Source: a virus. Taken from it: 64,000 nt of DNA. Both the position numbers and the translations under genes were made by a program. Of the stretch, positions 7,037 through 16,017 are shown piece after piece. Positions within the stretch are counted from its first letter, which is position 1. Every line of letters starts with the position of its first letter. The stretch is from IMG/VR virus record IMGVR_UViG_3300047508_000198, positions 1-64,000 of that record. The stretch is one strand, 5' to 3'. Below the pieces are notes generated by a model, which saw only the letters and a program-made list of their open reading frames with translations, did not search any database and was not told the DNA's origin.

Positions 7037-7858
7037 GTCATGGCCCGGCACGGCATGGCTCGCCTTTGGTGGCTCGGCGGTCACGGCAGCGCCCAGCGCG
7101 GATTGCATAGCGTGGCTTGGCCCGGCGAGGCAGTCAGGGACAGGCAGGGTCAGGCGAGGACGGGCCTGGCGGAGCACAGCGAGGCAAGGCAGTCCAGGCC
7201 CGGCTTGGGACGGAAAGGCTAGGCGTGGCTCGGCAAGGCCTGGCGCAGCCCGGCCCGGCTCGGCAGTCATGGCGAGGAATTGGCACGGCACGGCTAGGCG
7301 TGGCGTGGCAAGGCGTGGCCAGGCAGTCAGTGCTCGGCTGCTCTGGGCGTAGCTCGGAATGGCGACGCACAGCGGGGCTGTCAGGGAAGGGCGCGGCTCG
7401 GCAAAGGGGGCATAGCTCGGCGGCACATGGCCGTCGCGGTATTGCGTGGACGGCGAGGCGGCGCTGGGCGAGGCAGTCGCAGCATGTCCTGGACCGCGGG
7501 GCGGTGCGGCGCGCGGCTTGGCGGCGCGGCGCACGGCCTGGCACGGCAGTCGTGTCAAGGCCGGGCGGGTCACGGCAAGCCATGGCGAGGCCGGCTCGGC
7601 GAGGCCCGGCAAGGCCTGCGAGGGCGAGGCGCGGCCTGGCACGGCCGTCGAGGATTGGCTGGGTGCAGCTCGTCTCAGCACGGCATGGCGCGGGATGGCT
7701 TGGCAGTCAGCGCTGGGCATCGGCACGGGCAGCGTGGTCAGGCTGTCATCACGCGGCGTGGCTTGGCGAGGCGGGTCGGGTCTTGGCGAGGACCGGCATG
7801 GCTCGGCAGTCGTCGCAAGGCAAGGCTGCTCATGGCATGGCCTGGCCGGGCAGGCACA
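7037..7858 (+). repeat. Non-coding GGC island 1
   Basis: About 0.82 kb with no credible gene. On the plus strand it is a run of degenerate 5-nt steps GGCNN (for example GGCAC-GGCTA-GGCGT-GGCGT-GGCAA). These are punctuated by GGCAGTC near 7132, 7185, 7262, 7323, 7472, 7546, 7704 and 7808. Long open frames exist on both strands only because stops are rare in this composition; their products are Arg/Ala/Gly/Ser word salad. The island is bounded by a promoter (7016) and a hairpin (7859). It has the same architecture as islands 2 and 3. Confidence 0.8.
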
Positions 7859-7892
7859 GGAGGCGGTCTCCATCGGGGGCACCGCCTCCTTT
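7859..7892. terminator. Hairpin at the right end of island 1
   Basis: Perfect 9-bp arms GGAGGCGGT (7859-7867) and ACCGCCTCC (7881-7889), then TTT on the plus strand. It could end both the rightward island transcript and the leftward protease transcript, whose stop is at 7904. Confidence 0.6.
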
Positions 7893-7903
7893 GCCGTCCG
7901 GGC

Positions 7904-10900
7904 CTAGTCGAACAGGTCCCCGTCGTCATCCGGGCCGCCCAGCCCGGCCGTCATCGCCATCACCGGGGCGGGCTCGCCGGAGAAGCTCGGGGCCGCCCGC
8001 GAGGCGGTCCTGGGCGCCATGGTCCGCGGGTACCGGGGCTGCGCCTGGCTGACCGCGGCGGCCTTGGTCACCTGGCCCAGCGTGCCGATCTCGCGCTCGA
8101 TGTCGTGCAGGCTCAGGGACGCGTCCCGCTCGATCATCGTGGCCAGCTCCAGCTCATCGCCGCGGACCAGGCCCGCGGTGACCCGCAGCTTGGCCAGCCG
8201 GATGGCGGCGAAGGTCCGGGCGCCGCGCTCGTCCTCGGGGGACTGCGGGCCGCTGAGCTGCTGCCGGGCCGCGATCGTCCACGGGAACGCCGTGCCGTCA
8301 TTGCCCGCGCCGCCGATGCCGGGGCCCTGCGCGGCCAGCGGGTTCGGGTTGACCCGCACGTCGGTCTCGATCCGGCGCTGCTCGATCGGCACGCCGCCGT
8401 CCTGGGACGGGTTGGTGCCCTGGACCGGCGCGGTGACGTCCTGCAGGTTGGTGGCCGGAGCGGTCGGGATCTCCACCCCGGGGGTGAGCGCCGTGGTGGT
8501 CGCCTCGGCCGGCACGGCGGTCATCGAGCCGGGCGTGGCGCCGGGACGGGCCGGGTCGTCCTCGGTGTGCCCGGGGCCGCGGGCCAGGCCGTTACCGCTG
8601 CCGGTGGGGGCGCCGCTGGCCAGGGCCTCCTCGGTCGTCTGGCTCGGCGGGGCCTGCGGCGGGTCGTCCACCGGCTGGGCCGGGTTGGCCAGGTCGGCCT
8701 GGCGCAGGATCTGGTCCAGCTCCTCGGTGACGCCCGCCAGCGAGGCGATGAAGCTGAGCCCGGCCGAGAGCTTCGCGTTCTCACGGCGCAGCTCGTCGAT
8801 AACGCGCTGCTGCGCGGTCACGGCCGCCGTCGCGGCAGTGCGCTGCTTGGTCATCTTCTTGCCTCCGGGGCGCTCGTCCTCGTCCTGATCCTTCCCGGGG
8901 GAGCCGCCGAAGCCGGGCTCTTCCTCCTCGGCCTCCTGCATCTCCTGGCCGCCCTCGGCGCCCTGCTCTTCGAGCTGCTCGCCCTCGGCCTGCTCCTCGG
9001 CGCCTTCCTCTTCCAGCTCCTCGCCTTCGAGCTGCGCCTCCTCGGGGTCCTCCTCGCCCGGCTCGGCCAGCTCCTCCTCGTCGCCCGTGGGCTCCAGCAT
9101 CCCCTGGCCGGGGGCGGTGGCATCGGGCTGCACGCCGGGCACCCCGTCGGGGGCGATCTGGTCCGGGTGGAACAGCTGCTCGTCGGCGTCCTCGCCGGAG
9201 CCAATCGGCTCCTGGGGGTTCATGCCGGGCTCGGCGCCGGGGATCAGCTGCTCCTCATCGGCCGGGCCCTCCGGGTACGGCGAGGTCTCCTTGCCCTCCT
9301 CCAGCTCCTGGCGCATCATCTTGGCGTGCTCGATGTCCGGGTCGCGGAAGATGTCCGGCGGCGCGACGAAGCCGCACACCGGGCAGCGCTGGCCCTTGAA
9401 GACGTCCTGGTCCCCGCACACCGGGCAGGCCTCCGGCCGCAGCGTGTCCACCGACGGCGGGACCCGCAGCGGCGGGTCCGCAGCGGTGTGCTGGAGCGAG
9501 GCGTGCATGGTCTGGCCTTCCATCTCGGGGTGGTACTTGCGGACGTGCTCTTCCCAGCGCTTCTGGTCGTTGATGCCCTTCTGGACCCGGCCGCCGCCGC
9601 CGAAGGCGTTCTTGACCGATGAGTCCTCGGCGTCGTTGACCCGGATCTGCCGCAGCCAGGTGGTCGCCTGCATGCGCTCGGGGGTGACCTTCTGGCCGGT
9701 CTCGGCGGAGACCTCATCCGCGGCGTCGAAGTACTTCTGCGCGATGTGGTTGTAGTAGTGCTGCTTGTCGATGGGGGCGCTGACGGCCTCCTTGTCGGTC
9801 AGCCGCTTGCCGGCCGCCACGCTCATCGCGTGCCGGTCGATGACGACCTGGCGGTTACCGGACTCGGTGTCCTCGTCGGTGTTGCCGCCGTGCTCGATCA
9901 GGTGGGCGAATGCCCGCGTCTTCGGCCCGTTCAGGACCTGGGAGTGGTGCTCGCCGGCCAGGATGCGCCGGGCCGGGTTGGTGTGCATGTCCATGATCGG
10001 GCCGTCGCCCGTGCTGTGGTTCAGGGCCCGGCCCTCGTGGAACGAGCGCGCAGCGTGGAACATGTTGGCCGGCCACTTGGTCCGCGGCGAATAGGCCGAC
10101 AGCAGCCCGGCACCCATCGCCGCGTCGCCGCCCGCGATGCCCTTGGCCACCAGGTGCGCGTCCGGGTACCAGTTCTTGCCCTGGGTCTTCTCGTCGTCGG
10201 TGGAGTCGTACCAGGCGGCCTTGATGTTGTCCTTGCTCACCGGGTTGGCCTGGAACCACGGGTGATCGGCCGCGTCCTTGTAGCGCGGGCCGGCCGCCTC
10301 GCGCCGGGTCAGCTCGCCGGGCAGCAGCGCGGTCTTCTGCTTGGCGAACTTCCCGGTCGCGATCAGCATGGAGTTCTGGCCCCGCGTCTCGGTGGTCATC
10401 GCGTGCCTCGCAGGTCCGCTGAACATCCGGGAGTGCGCCAGCCAGGCGGCCTCCTCGCCGTGCCGGTCGAAGGACCGGCCGGTAGCGGCGTGGCCGAAGG
10501 CGTCGTGCACGGCCCGGAACTTGTCGTTGGTCTCGTCGTCGAAGAACGTGTGCGGGCCGGTGGCGCGGGTGGACAGCACGGCCAGGTGCCGGTTCCTGGC
10601 CAGGTCCTGGGTCATCTCCAGGTGGTTGGCGTACGGGTCGTGGTCGACGGCCTCGACGTGCACGCCCATCGCGCCGGTCAGGTGGTCGTACTGGTGGTGC
10701 ACCTGACGGGCCATGTCGGCGAAGGCGGCGTGCGCGCCCGGGTCGTTCATCGGCAACGCGTGGTAGGCCTGCGCGAGGCGCCGGATCCGGCCGGGGTTCG
10801 TCTCGATGTGGCTGTACTGCTCGGCGTGCGGGTCCGGCAGGCCGATCTTGGCGGCGTAGGAGCGGGCCCCCTCCTGGGCGGCGCGCACCGGGCTGACGGC

Positions 10901-13900
10901 CGGGTCGCCCGGGTGATGCAGCCGGTCCTCGATGATGTCCAGCGCCGCGGTGCGCCCGTGACCCAGCCACCGGCCGCAGGCCACGTGGTGGCAGCCGGAC
11001 TGGCTGTACAGGTTGTCGGCGTCGGCCGCCTCCTGGCTCCAGCCGGCCGCCGCGGTGACCTCGATCCAGGGCGCGGTGCCGACGTGGACGCGGGCGCCCT
11101 GGCGGCGCTGCTTCCAGCGCTGGATCCGCTCGTTGCCGCCGTTGGTCCAGTGCTGGCTCTCCACGTGCTGGCGCATCCCCTGCGGGTCGTCGTGCCAGGC
11201 CTTCAGGTGCTTGCCCAGCTCGATGTCATCGAAGTGCTCCGGCACCCGGTCCTGGTCATCGCCGATGTGGATGGAGTCGTGCGAGAGGTCGCCGGTCGCC
11301 CGGTGGTAGACATCCATCCGCGGGCCGCCGTAGTGCTTGACGTACCAGCCCGAGCCCTTGCCGTTCGCCAGCGCGTGCTCGCGCTCGTAGTAGGGCGCGC
11401 CGCCCTCCTCGTCGGAGTCGAACTTGATGTGGCCCCGGCCGCCCGCGTACCGGCCCATCAGCTCCGAGCCCCGCCGGGTGTTCTCCTCGGACTGGCGGCT
11501 CTCCTCGGTGCCGCCCGGGTCCAGGACCTCCGCGCCGCCGCTCCAGATCTTGTCGGCCAGGGACCGGCCGAGGTCCTTGGACTGCTGGCGCCGGTCGATG
11601 TAGTCACGGGACCGCTCGGCCCGCAGCTGGGTCTCGTGCCCGCGCCAGCTCGGCCCCGGGGCGTGCCGCCCGGCGTTGTCGACGACATGGAAGTGGCCGG
11701 TCTCCGGGTGCTTGACCACCTCGTACGGGCCGTGCCACTCGTCCTCCGGGCTGTAGCCCTCCGGCTTGTGCACCCGGGCGTCCGGCCGGGCGACCCGCTC
11801 GGTGTCCTGCGGGTCGATGCGCGAGTGCGGGAAGGCAGGCGTGCGCTCCCTCGCCAGGTCAGTGAACCGCGGTTCCTCTTCGGTCCCGATCCGGTGCGCG
11901 TCCGGGCCCGCAGACTCCAGGTGATGCCACAGCTTGTAAGCCTGGTCCTCCCCGTAGGACCCGTCGTGCTCGGGGTTGCCGAAGTGGCCGTGCATCGGGT
12001 TGGCATCACGGCCGCTGGCGTCAACCACGTGGACCTGGCGGGTCTGCGGGTGCCGGATGACGTGGTAGGGCCCGTGGTAGCTCAGGCCGCGGTACCAGCT
12101 GTGCGGCTCCCGGGTCATCATGTTGTGCTCCAGCTCGGGCCCCACCGGGCTGCGGCCCGGCTGCGGCTCGGCCCAGACCTGGTGGCCCTCGGGGGCCTCG
12201 GCCCCGGTGATGGCCTGGCGGCGGACGCCGTGGCGCTCGCGCCAGCGCTCCTCCTCCGCGTCGTCTTCGTCCTTCAGGAACTGGTAGTGCGGGTGGTCCG
12301 GCCAGTGCTCGGTGTTGCCGCATTCCTCGGCGTGGCAGTACAGCGGGCGCACGTGCTCGCCCACCTGCATCGGGTGCGCCGAGCGCCAGGAGTTCTTCTC
12401 GGTGTCGGCGTACTCCAGGTCGGGCTCGACCGGGCCTGAGGGATGAACCCGGTAGACCCGCGACGGGTAGGCCTGATCCTCGTTCTCGCCAGGCCCCTGC
12501 CGCTGCTCGCGGCCCAGGTCGTGCGCCCGCCGGCTGGCCCCCGAGGAGTCCGCGCGCTCGCCCCAGCGGTGCGCCTCGGCCGGGTCGGTGGTGGCGTGCA
12601 CGTACGGGGCGGCGTGGATGTCGAAGTTGTTCGGGTCCTCCGCGGCCTGCTCGTGCGTCAGCATCTCGCCGGGGCGCAGGACCGAGCGGGTGCCATGGTA
12701 GAGCGGCTGACCCGTGCCGAAGTGGTGCTTACCGGAGTAGTCGGTGTCGGAGAAGCTGCGCCGCCGCGGGGCGCGCGGCGCCCGCGGGGCGAACGGGTTG
12801 CGGTGGCTGCACTGCTCGGAGATATGCGGCAGCTCCTTGCGGTCCTCGCCGAAGTAGCCCCACTCCATCAGCGAGTTGCCGGCGCTGCGGACGTGCTTGG
12901 CCGGGACCACCGTGCTCCAGATGTGCGCCCGGTCAGGGTGGTTGGGGCCCTTCCAGTTCCGCTCGCTGGTGTTGTTGACCGACCGGGCTTCCTGCTCGGC
13001 GTAGGACCGGTTCAGCGTCACCCAGTCACCGTGGTTGATCTCGCCCTTCTTGGCGTTGCGGCTCTCCGGGTTCTGCGCCGGGGCGGCCCGGTAGATGCGG
13101 ACCTTCTTCTCCGGGTTGCCGCGGGCCCGGCGGATGTCGTTCAGGTGCTTGTAGCCATGCTCCCCGCCGGAGTCGTCGTACTCGTGGATCCGCTCGTAGA
13201 TGTCCTTGGGCCAGTCCCCGCTGCCCATGTCGTGCAGCGGGTCGCCCTCCTCCATCGGCTGCATCTCCATCTGGTAGTCAGCCGGGTTGCCCGCCTCGTG
13301 CACGGACGCGAAGTGCTCCAGCAGGCCGAGCGGCGTAAAGGCGGGTTCACGCCGGGCCGCGGTCACCTGGTGCAGGTAGGGCTTGTCGAGCACGTGCGCC
13401 GTCGGGTCGGCCGGGTCCTCCACCAGGAAGCTGTTCTCGAAGAACGTCAGCCCGGCGCAGATCTCGTGGATGAGGCTCTCACGGACCTTGCCGTCGGCGC
13501 CGCGCTTGCGGAACTTCATGCCCTTCTTGCCGGGCATGTGCTGGCAGTACTCGGCCGGGCTGGTGGCCTTGTTGCCGCACGCCGAGCAGGTCGAGTACTC
13601 GCAGTCCACGCCCATCGAGGTGCGGTTGACCCGGCCCTCCAGGATGGCCTTCGCGAGCTTGGGGAAGCGCTGGGCGTCGATCTCGTGCAGCAGCTCGACC
13701 CAGGTGTCCGGGCTGCCGTCCGGGTTGCGGTCGTGGTGCATCGCCGCGGCGACGATGACGCCCCGGGCCCGGCGGTGGTTGGCGTTGTGGTGGTTGATGA
13801 AGGCCGGCTTGCCGAGGAAGGTCTTGTAGCCCTTCTCGATCTCCTCGGCCGGGAACGTGTCCCAGTTGTCGTTCGTCCGGCTGCTGATCGCCCTAGCCCG

Positions 13901-14035
13901 GACGTACAGGTACCCGGGCCGCGGGGTGTAGGCGAAGGAAACACGGTGCGCCGCTTTCCTCAACGCCCGCGCAGAGTTTCCCGCCGGTACGCGCCAGGCA
14001 TCGAGCACCTGCGCATTCGCGAACTTGCGAATCAC
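7904..14035 (-). CDS. Giant prohead protease / polyvalent protein with scaffold-like tail
   Basis: 2043 aa, several times longer than a normal prohead protease. Residues 30-215 look like the maturation protease, with candidate His82/83 (FINHHN) and Ser140 (VNRTSMGV) plus a CEYSTCSACG/YCQH zinc cluster. Residues 311-398 are an ART-like module (IYRAAP, WVTLNRSYA, EWGYFG). About 440-565 is a second, Arr-like ART (PLYHGTRSVLRPGE, YRVHPSGPVEPD). Two copies of GPYxVxxHPxT...HVVDxxGR follow. About 1130-1500 holds VHDAFGHAATGRSFDRHGEEAAW and GLLSAYSPRTKWPANM modules typical of polyvalent proteins. The end has a CPVCG/CPVCG ribbon, a long Glu-rich stretch and a coiled coil, resembling a scaffold. GTG start at 14035 with GGGAGGT. 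The precursor is probably cut during head assembly. Confidence 0.7.
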   Translation of the reverse strand: MIRKFANAQVLDAWRVPAGNSARALRKAAHRVSFAYTPRPGYLYVRARAISSRTNDNWDTFPAEEIEKGYKTFLGKPAFINHHNANHRRARGVIVAAAMHHDRNPDGSPDTWVELLHEIDAQRFPKLAKAILEGRVNRTSMGVDCEYSTCSACGNKATSPAEYCQHMPGKKGMKFRKRGADGKVRESLIHEICAGLTFFENSFLVEDPADPTAHVLDKPYLHQVTAARREPAFTPLGLLEHFASVHEAGNPADYQMEMQPMEEGDPLHDMGSGDWPKDIYERIHEYDDSGGEHGYKHLNDIRRARGNPEKKVRIYRAAPAQNPESRNAKKGEINHGDWVTLNRSYAEQEARSVNNTSERNWKGPNHPDRAHIWSTVVPAKHVRSAGNSLMEWGYFGEDRKELPHISEQCSHRNPFAPRAPRAPRRRSFSDTDYSGKHHFGTGQPLYHGTRSVLRPGEMLTHEQAAEDPNNFDIHAAPYVHATTDPAEAHRWGERADSSGASRRAHDLGREQRQGPGENEDQAYPSRVYRVHPSGPVEPDLEYADTEKNSWRSAHPMQVGEHVRPLYCHAEECGNTEHWPDHPHYQFLKDEDDAEEERWRERHGVRRQAITGAEAPEGHQVWAEPQPGRSPVGPELEHNMMTREPHSWYRGLSYHGPYHVIRHPQTRQVHVVDASGRDANPMHGHFGNPEHDGSYGEDQAYKLWHHLESAGPDAHRIGTEEEPRFTDLARERTPAFPHSRIDPQDTERVARPDARVHKPEGYSPEDEWHGPYEVVKHPETGHFHVVDNAGRHAPGPSWRGHETQLRAERSRDYIDRRQQSKDLGRSLADKIWSGGAEVLDPGGTEESRQSEENTRRGSELMGRYAGGRGHIKFDSDEEGGAPYYEREHALANGKGSGWYVKHYGGPRMDVYHRATGDLSHDSIHIGDDQDRVPEHFDDIELGKHLKAWHDDPQGMRQHVESQHWTNGGNERIQRWKQRRQGARVHVGTAPWIEVTAAAGWSQEAADADNLYSQSGCHHVACGRWLGHGRTAALDIIEDRLHHPGDPAVSPVRAAQEGARSYAAKIGLPDPHAEQYSHIETNPGRIRRLAQAYHALPMNDPGAHAAFADMARQVHHQYDHLTGAMGVHVEAVDHDPYANHLEMTQDLARNRHLAVLSTRATGPHTFFDDETNDKFRAVHDAFGHAATGRSFDRHGEEAAWLAHSRMFSGPARHAMTTETRGQNSMLIATGKFAKQKTALLPGELTRREAAGPRYKDAADHPWFQANPVSKDNIKAAWYDSTDDEKTQGKNWYPDAHLVAKGIAGGDAAMGAGLLSAYSPRTKWPANMFHAARSFHEGRALNHSTGDGPIMDMHTNPARRILAGEHHSQVLNGPKTRAFAHLIEHGGNTDEDTESGNRQVVIDRHAMSVAAGKRLTDKEAVSAPIDKQHYYNHIAQKYFDAADEVSAETGQKVTPERMQATTWLRQIRVNDAEDSSVKNAFGGGGRVQKGINDQKRWEEHVRKYHPEMEGQTMHASLQHTAADPPLRVPPSVDTLRPEACPVCGDQDVFKGQRCPVCGFVAPPDIFRDPDIEHAKMMRQELEEGKETSPYPEGPADEEQLIPGAEPGMNPQEPIGSGEDADEQLFHPDQIAPDGVPGVQPDATAPGQGMLEPTGDEEELAEPGEEDPEEAQLEGEELEEEGAEEQAEGEQLEEQGAEGGQEMQEAEEEEPGFGGSPGKDQDEDERPGGKKMTKQRTAATAAVTAQQRVIDELRRENAKLSAGLSFIASLAGVTEELDQILRQADLANPAQPVDDPPQAPPSQTTEEALASGAPTGSGNGLARGPGHTEDDPARPGATPGSMTAVPAEATTTALTPGVEIPTAPATNLQDVTAPVQGTNPSQDGGVPIEQRRIETDVRVNPNPLAAQGPGIGGAGNDGTAFPWTIAARQQLSGPQSPEDERGARTFAAIRLAKLRVTAGLVRGDELELATMIERDASLSLHDIEREIGTLGQVTKAAAVSQAQPRYPRTMAPRTASRAAPSFSGEPAPVMAMTAGLGGPDDDGDLFD
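13330..13354. repeat. 25-bp exact repeat, copy A
   Basis: Identical over 25 bp to 33729-33753, although the two lie in unrelated genes on opposite strands. The core has GGCGT...ACGCC dyad arms around AAAGGCGGGTTC. A 12-bp part, GGCGTAAAGGCG, also occurs in the palindrome at 52186-52203. Confidence 0.7.
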
Positions 14036-14231
14036 GGAGCACTACCTCCCGGCTGAACAGCGCCTGCCGCGCCTTCCCTCCTTCCCGGGGCGGTCCCGGG
14101 TCGGCAAAGGTCGCGCCGCGCCCGTCCGGGCCGCAACGATGGAAGTGCCGGATCTTGTGCCGCCAGGCACTATGGCCGGGCCAGGCGCAGCCGCACGGGA
14201 TGATCTCCGCGTCGCACCAGATACAATCCAT
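13893..14231 (-). CDS. Cysteine-rich zinc-finger ORF overlapping the protease start
   Basis: The N-terminal 40 residues, MDCIWCDAEIIPCGC then HFHRC, look like a genuine zinc ribbon. The frame continues about 140 nt into the protease gene, where the sequence is no longer protein-like. Either it truly overlaps, or an unseen frameshift or shorter product exists. The same layout occurs at 51069-51665 before another giant gene. Confidence 0.4.
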   Translation of the reverse strand: MDCIWCDAEIIPCGCAWPGHSAWRHKIRHFHRCGPDGRGATFADPGPPREGGKARQALFSREVVLRDSQVRECAGARCLARTGGKLCAGVEESGAPCFLRLHPAARVPVRPG

Positions 14232-14305
14232 CGCCTCTTACCCCTGAACCCGATCTCCGCTAGCCTGAGTCGGTTCGGCTCGACCCGACTATGGGGAGGA
14301 TTTTC

Positions 14306-14644
14306 ATGAAGGCCAGGATCTACGCGCTGATCGCCACGGTCGGCATCCTGCTCGGCTCGCTCGCACTCACCGCCGGGACGGCATCCGCCTCGGTGACCGA
14401 CCACAATCCGCAGCCCGTGCAGACCCGGTTCAGCGACGGCAACCCCCGCGCGGACCTGTTCGTCGTCCCCCGGCAGCGGGACCGGGACCGGCGCTTCTTC
14501 TGCACCCGCGAGGACCGGCGGCTGGAGTTCTGGCTGCTCCGCCAGCGGCACCTGGACCGCTTCCAGCGCGCCGAGCTGCGGTTCCTGGAGCGGATCTGCG
14601 ACGACGATTTCCTGTTCGTGTCGCCGTTCTCGTTCCCGCGGTAA
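14306..14644 (+). CDS. Small secreted basic protein
   Basis: 112 aa with a strong signal peptide (residues 1-29, ALIATVGILLGSLALTAGTASA). The mature part is Arg/Asp/Phe-rich (RQRDRDRRFFC, LRFLERICDDDFLFVSPF) with two Cys. GGGGAGGA ribosome site before ATG 14306. It is isolated on the plus strand between minus-strand genes, so it may be accessory cargo acting outside the cell. No family recognised. A GC hairpin (14666-14694) follows the stop. Confidence 0.7.
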   Translation: MKARIYALIATVGILLGSLALTAGTASASVTDHNPQPVQTRFSDGNPRADLFVVPRQRDRDRRFFCTREDRRLEFWLLRQRHLDRFQRAELRFLERICDDDFLFVSPFSFPR

Positions 14645-14678
14645 CCCGCATCCGGCTGGCCGAGGGCCCGGCAGCGCC

Positions 14679-14870
14679 TCAGGGCGCGGCCGGGCTCTCG
14701 CCACGTGCGAACGCCATGACCTCGCCCTCGCGGAAGCGGCTGTGCCCGCCTGGTGTCCGGATCCGGGTGAGCTTGCCGGCCTGGGCCCACCGGGTCACGG
14801 TCTTCGGGTCGACCCGGAACAACGCAGCGACTTCACCGGGGGTCATGAGGCGCTCACTATTGCTGTCCAT
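14679..14870 (-). CDS. bldC-like: BldC-like MerR-type DNA-binding protein
   Basis: About 63 aa. The core MTPGEVAALFRVDPKTVTRW, AQAGKLTRIRTPGGHSRFRE matches the Streptomyces developmental regulator BldC nearly throughout. BldC delays entry into development by binding direct repeats head to tail. A phage copy could hold the host in vegetative growth or control phage genes. ATG 14870 gives a short N-tail like BldC; the ATG at 14846 and a TTG at 14906 are alternatives. The AT-rich leader TTTGACACTCTATATTTC abuts the ATG. Confidence 0.85.
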   Translation of the reverse strand: MDSNSERLMTPGEVAALFRVDPKTVTRWAQAGKLTRIRTPGGHSRFREGEVMAFARGESPAAP

Positions 14871-14912
14871 GAAATATAGAGTGTCAAATACAGACAGAAC
14901 AGACAAGAGGGC

Positions 14913-15179
14913 TCAGCCGGGGATCTTCCACCCAACCGGCAGGATGTCCCGCAGGGTGTCGCGCACGATCTGCTGGTCATCGCCGGTCAGCATCAGGCCG
15001 TAGGCCTCGCAGACCTCCGCGGCCGACTGCTCCCGGCCGCCGCGCCAGGCCGCGCGAACGATCTCGGCCAGCATCGCCGGGAAGGCGGCGTCCAGCGGCG
15101 GCCCGTGCGACCAGGCGTCCCGCGCCGCCTGGCGCAGGACATCCATGGCCGCTTCCTCGAACTGCTGACGGCTCTTCAT
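14913..15179 (-). CDS. Hypothetical helical protein, 88 aa
   Basis: Mostly helical, with several Trp/Ala-rich segments (MLAEIVRAAWRGGREQSAAEVCEAYGLML). It overlaps the stop of the 15176 gene by 4 nt as the third gene of a small operon. No family recognised. Confidence 0.6.
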   Translation of the reverse strand: MKSRQQFEEAAMDVLRQAARDAWSHGPPLDAAFPAMLAEIVRAAWRGGREQSAAEVCEAYGLMLTGDDQQIVRDTLRDILPVGWKIPG

Positions 15180-15370
15180 GGGCCTTCCGGGCGGGTCTTG
15201 TCCTGGACCGTCCAGATGGCGTCCATCAGCGCCCAGAATACCGGGCAGGAGTCGCTCGCCAGGTCCAGGCCGCCGACGCCGGGAGGGCCGGCGATGTAGT
15301 TGCGCCAGTGCCGCCAGCCCTCCCGCACGACGGTGATCCGGTAGCCCCGGTAGCCGAGCTTGAACTTCAC
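15176..15370 (-). CDS. Hypothetical protein, 64 aa
   Basis: Begins GTG at 15370 overlapping the stop of the 15367 gene (GTGA). Basic and aromatic start (KFKLGYRGYRITVVREGWRHWRNYIAG). Function unknown. The larger upstream extension in this frame is a shadow. Confidence 0.55.
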   Translation of the reverse strand: MKFKLGYRGYRITVVREGWRHWRNYIAGPPGVGGLDLASDSCPVFWALMDAIWTVQDKTRPEGP

Positions 15371-16017
15371 GACGCCACGCCCTTGTGCGGGCCGGGGCCG
15401 ACGCGGTTGCGGATCGACTCCTCGTCGGTCAGCGCACGGCCGCACAGGGTGCACTTGCCGTAGATCTTCATCTCCGGGGTGATCTCCAGCTTGCGGCTGT
15501 ACTCGATGGCCTGCGCCTCGGTCATCCGCTCGTCCTCGCGCAGGTAGGCGACCATGCCGCTCGCGATGACCCACTCGCCCTTGTCCAGGTCGAGCCGCTT
15601 GGCGTACAGGTGGCCGGAGCCGTAGATGGCCCGGACGACCTTGTACATCCGGCCCTCGTGCAGGAAGAACCCGGCCTCGGCAGGACGGTCGGCCTCGGGC
15701 ACGCGCTGAACGCGGGCCGGGGCGGCCGGGCGGAGATCGCCGCTGGCGGGCATGCCACCAGCCTTGGCGGCCGGGCTGATCCCGGCAACCGCCGCGTTCT
15801 GGGACGCCCAGGCCCGCTGCTCGAACTCGTTTACCTGCGCGGCCACGGCCGGGTCGACCGGCTGGCGGGCCAGGTAGTCGCGCAGCGCCAGGGCGGACTT
15901 GGGGGTCATCGTCTCGGGGTGCGCCAGCTGGCGGGCGCTGACCCGGTGGATCCGGGTGCGGGCCAGGTAGGTGATCTCCCGGACCAGCGGGGTCATGTCG
16001 TCGGTGGTCATGGTCAT
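15367..16017 (-). CDS. DUF6011-like zinc protein
   Basis: 216 aa from ATG 16017. The N-terminal half is helical and Ala/Pro-rich. The C-terminal half (about 130-216) has RMYKVVRAIYGSGHLYAKRLD and a zinc-type end, CTLCGRALTDEESIRNRVGPGP. That recalls the DUF6011 signature CGRxLTDPxSxxxGxGPxC seen in many phage proteins, although the final Cys is missing. Role unknown. Confidence 0.6.
   Translation of the reverse strand: MTMTTDDMTPLVREITYLARTRIHRVSARQLAHPETMTPKSALALRDYLARQPVDPAVAAQVNEFEQRAWASQNAAVAGISPAAKAGGMPASGDLRPAAPARVQRVPEADRPAEAGFFLHEGRMYKVVRAIYGSGHLYAKRLDLDKGEWVIASGMVAYLREDERMTEAQAIEYSRKLEITPEMKIYGKCTLCGRALTDEESIRNRVGPGPHKGVAS

Noticed and set aside
4940-7222. Long plus-strand ORF (760 codons)
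   Set aside because: It is antisense to the capsid and neighbouring genes. Composition is typical of the mirror frame of GC-rich coding DNA, with no ribosome site and no domain.
7117-8052. Proteins encoded within the GGC islands (also 28017-28793 and 44507-45121)
   Set aside because: All six frames give Ala/Arg/Gly/Ser/Trp word salad. Long frames are expected because stops are rare in GGCNN steps, and the 5-nt period is not codon-like.
9746-12439. Long plus-strand ORF (897 codons) and similar ones at 7427-9622 and 12443-14056
   Set aside because: Shadows of the minus-strand protease giant; Val/Leu/Arg/Gly-rich strings without domains.
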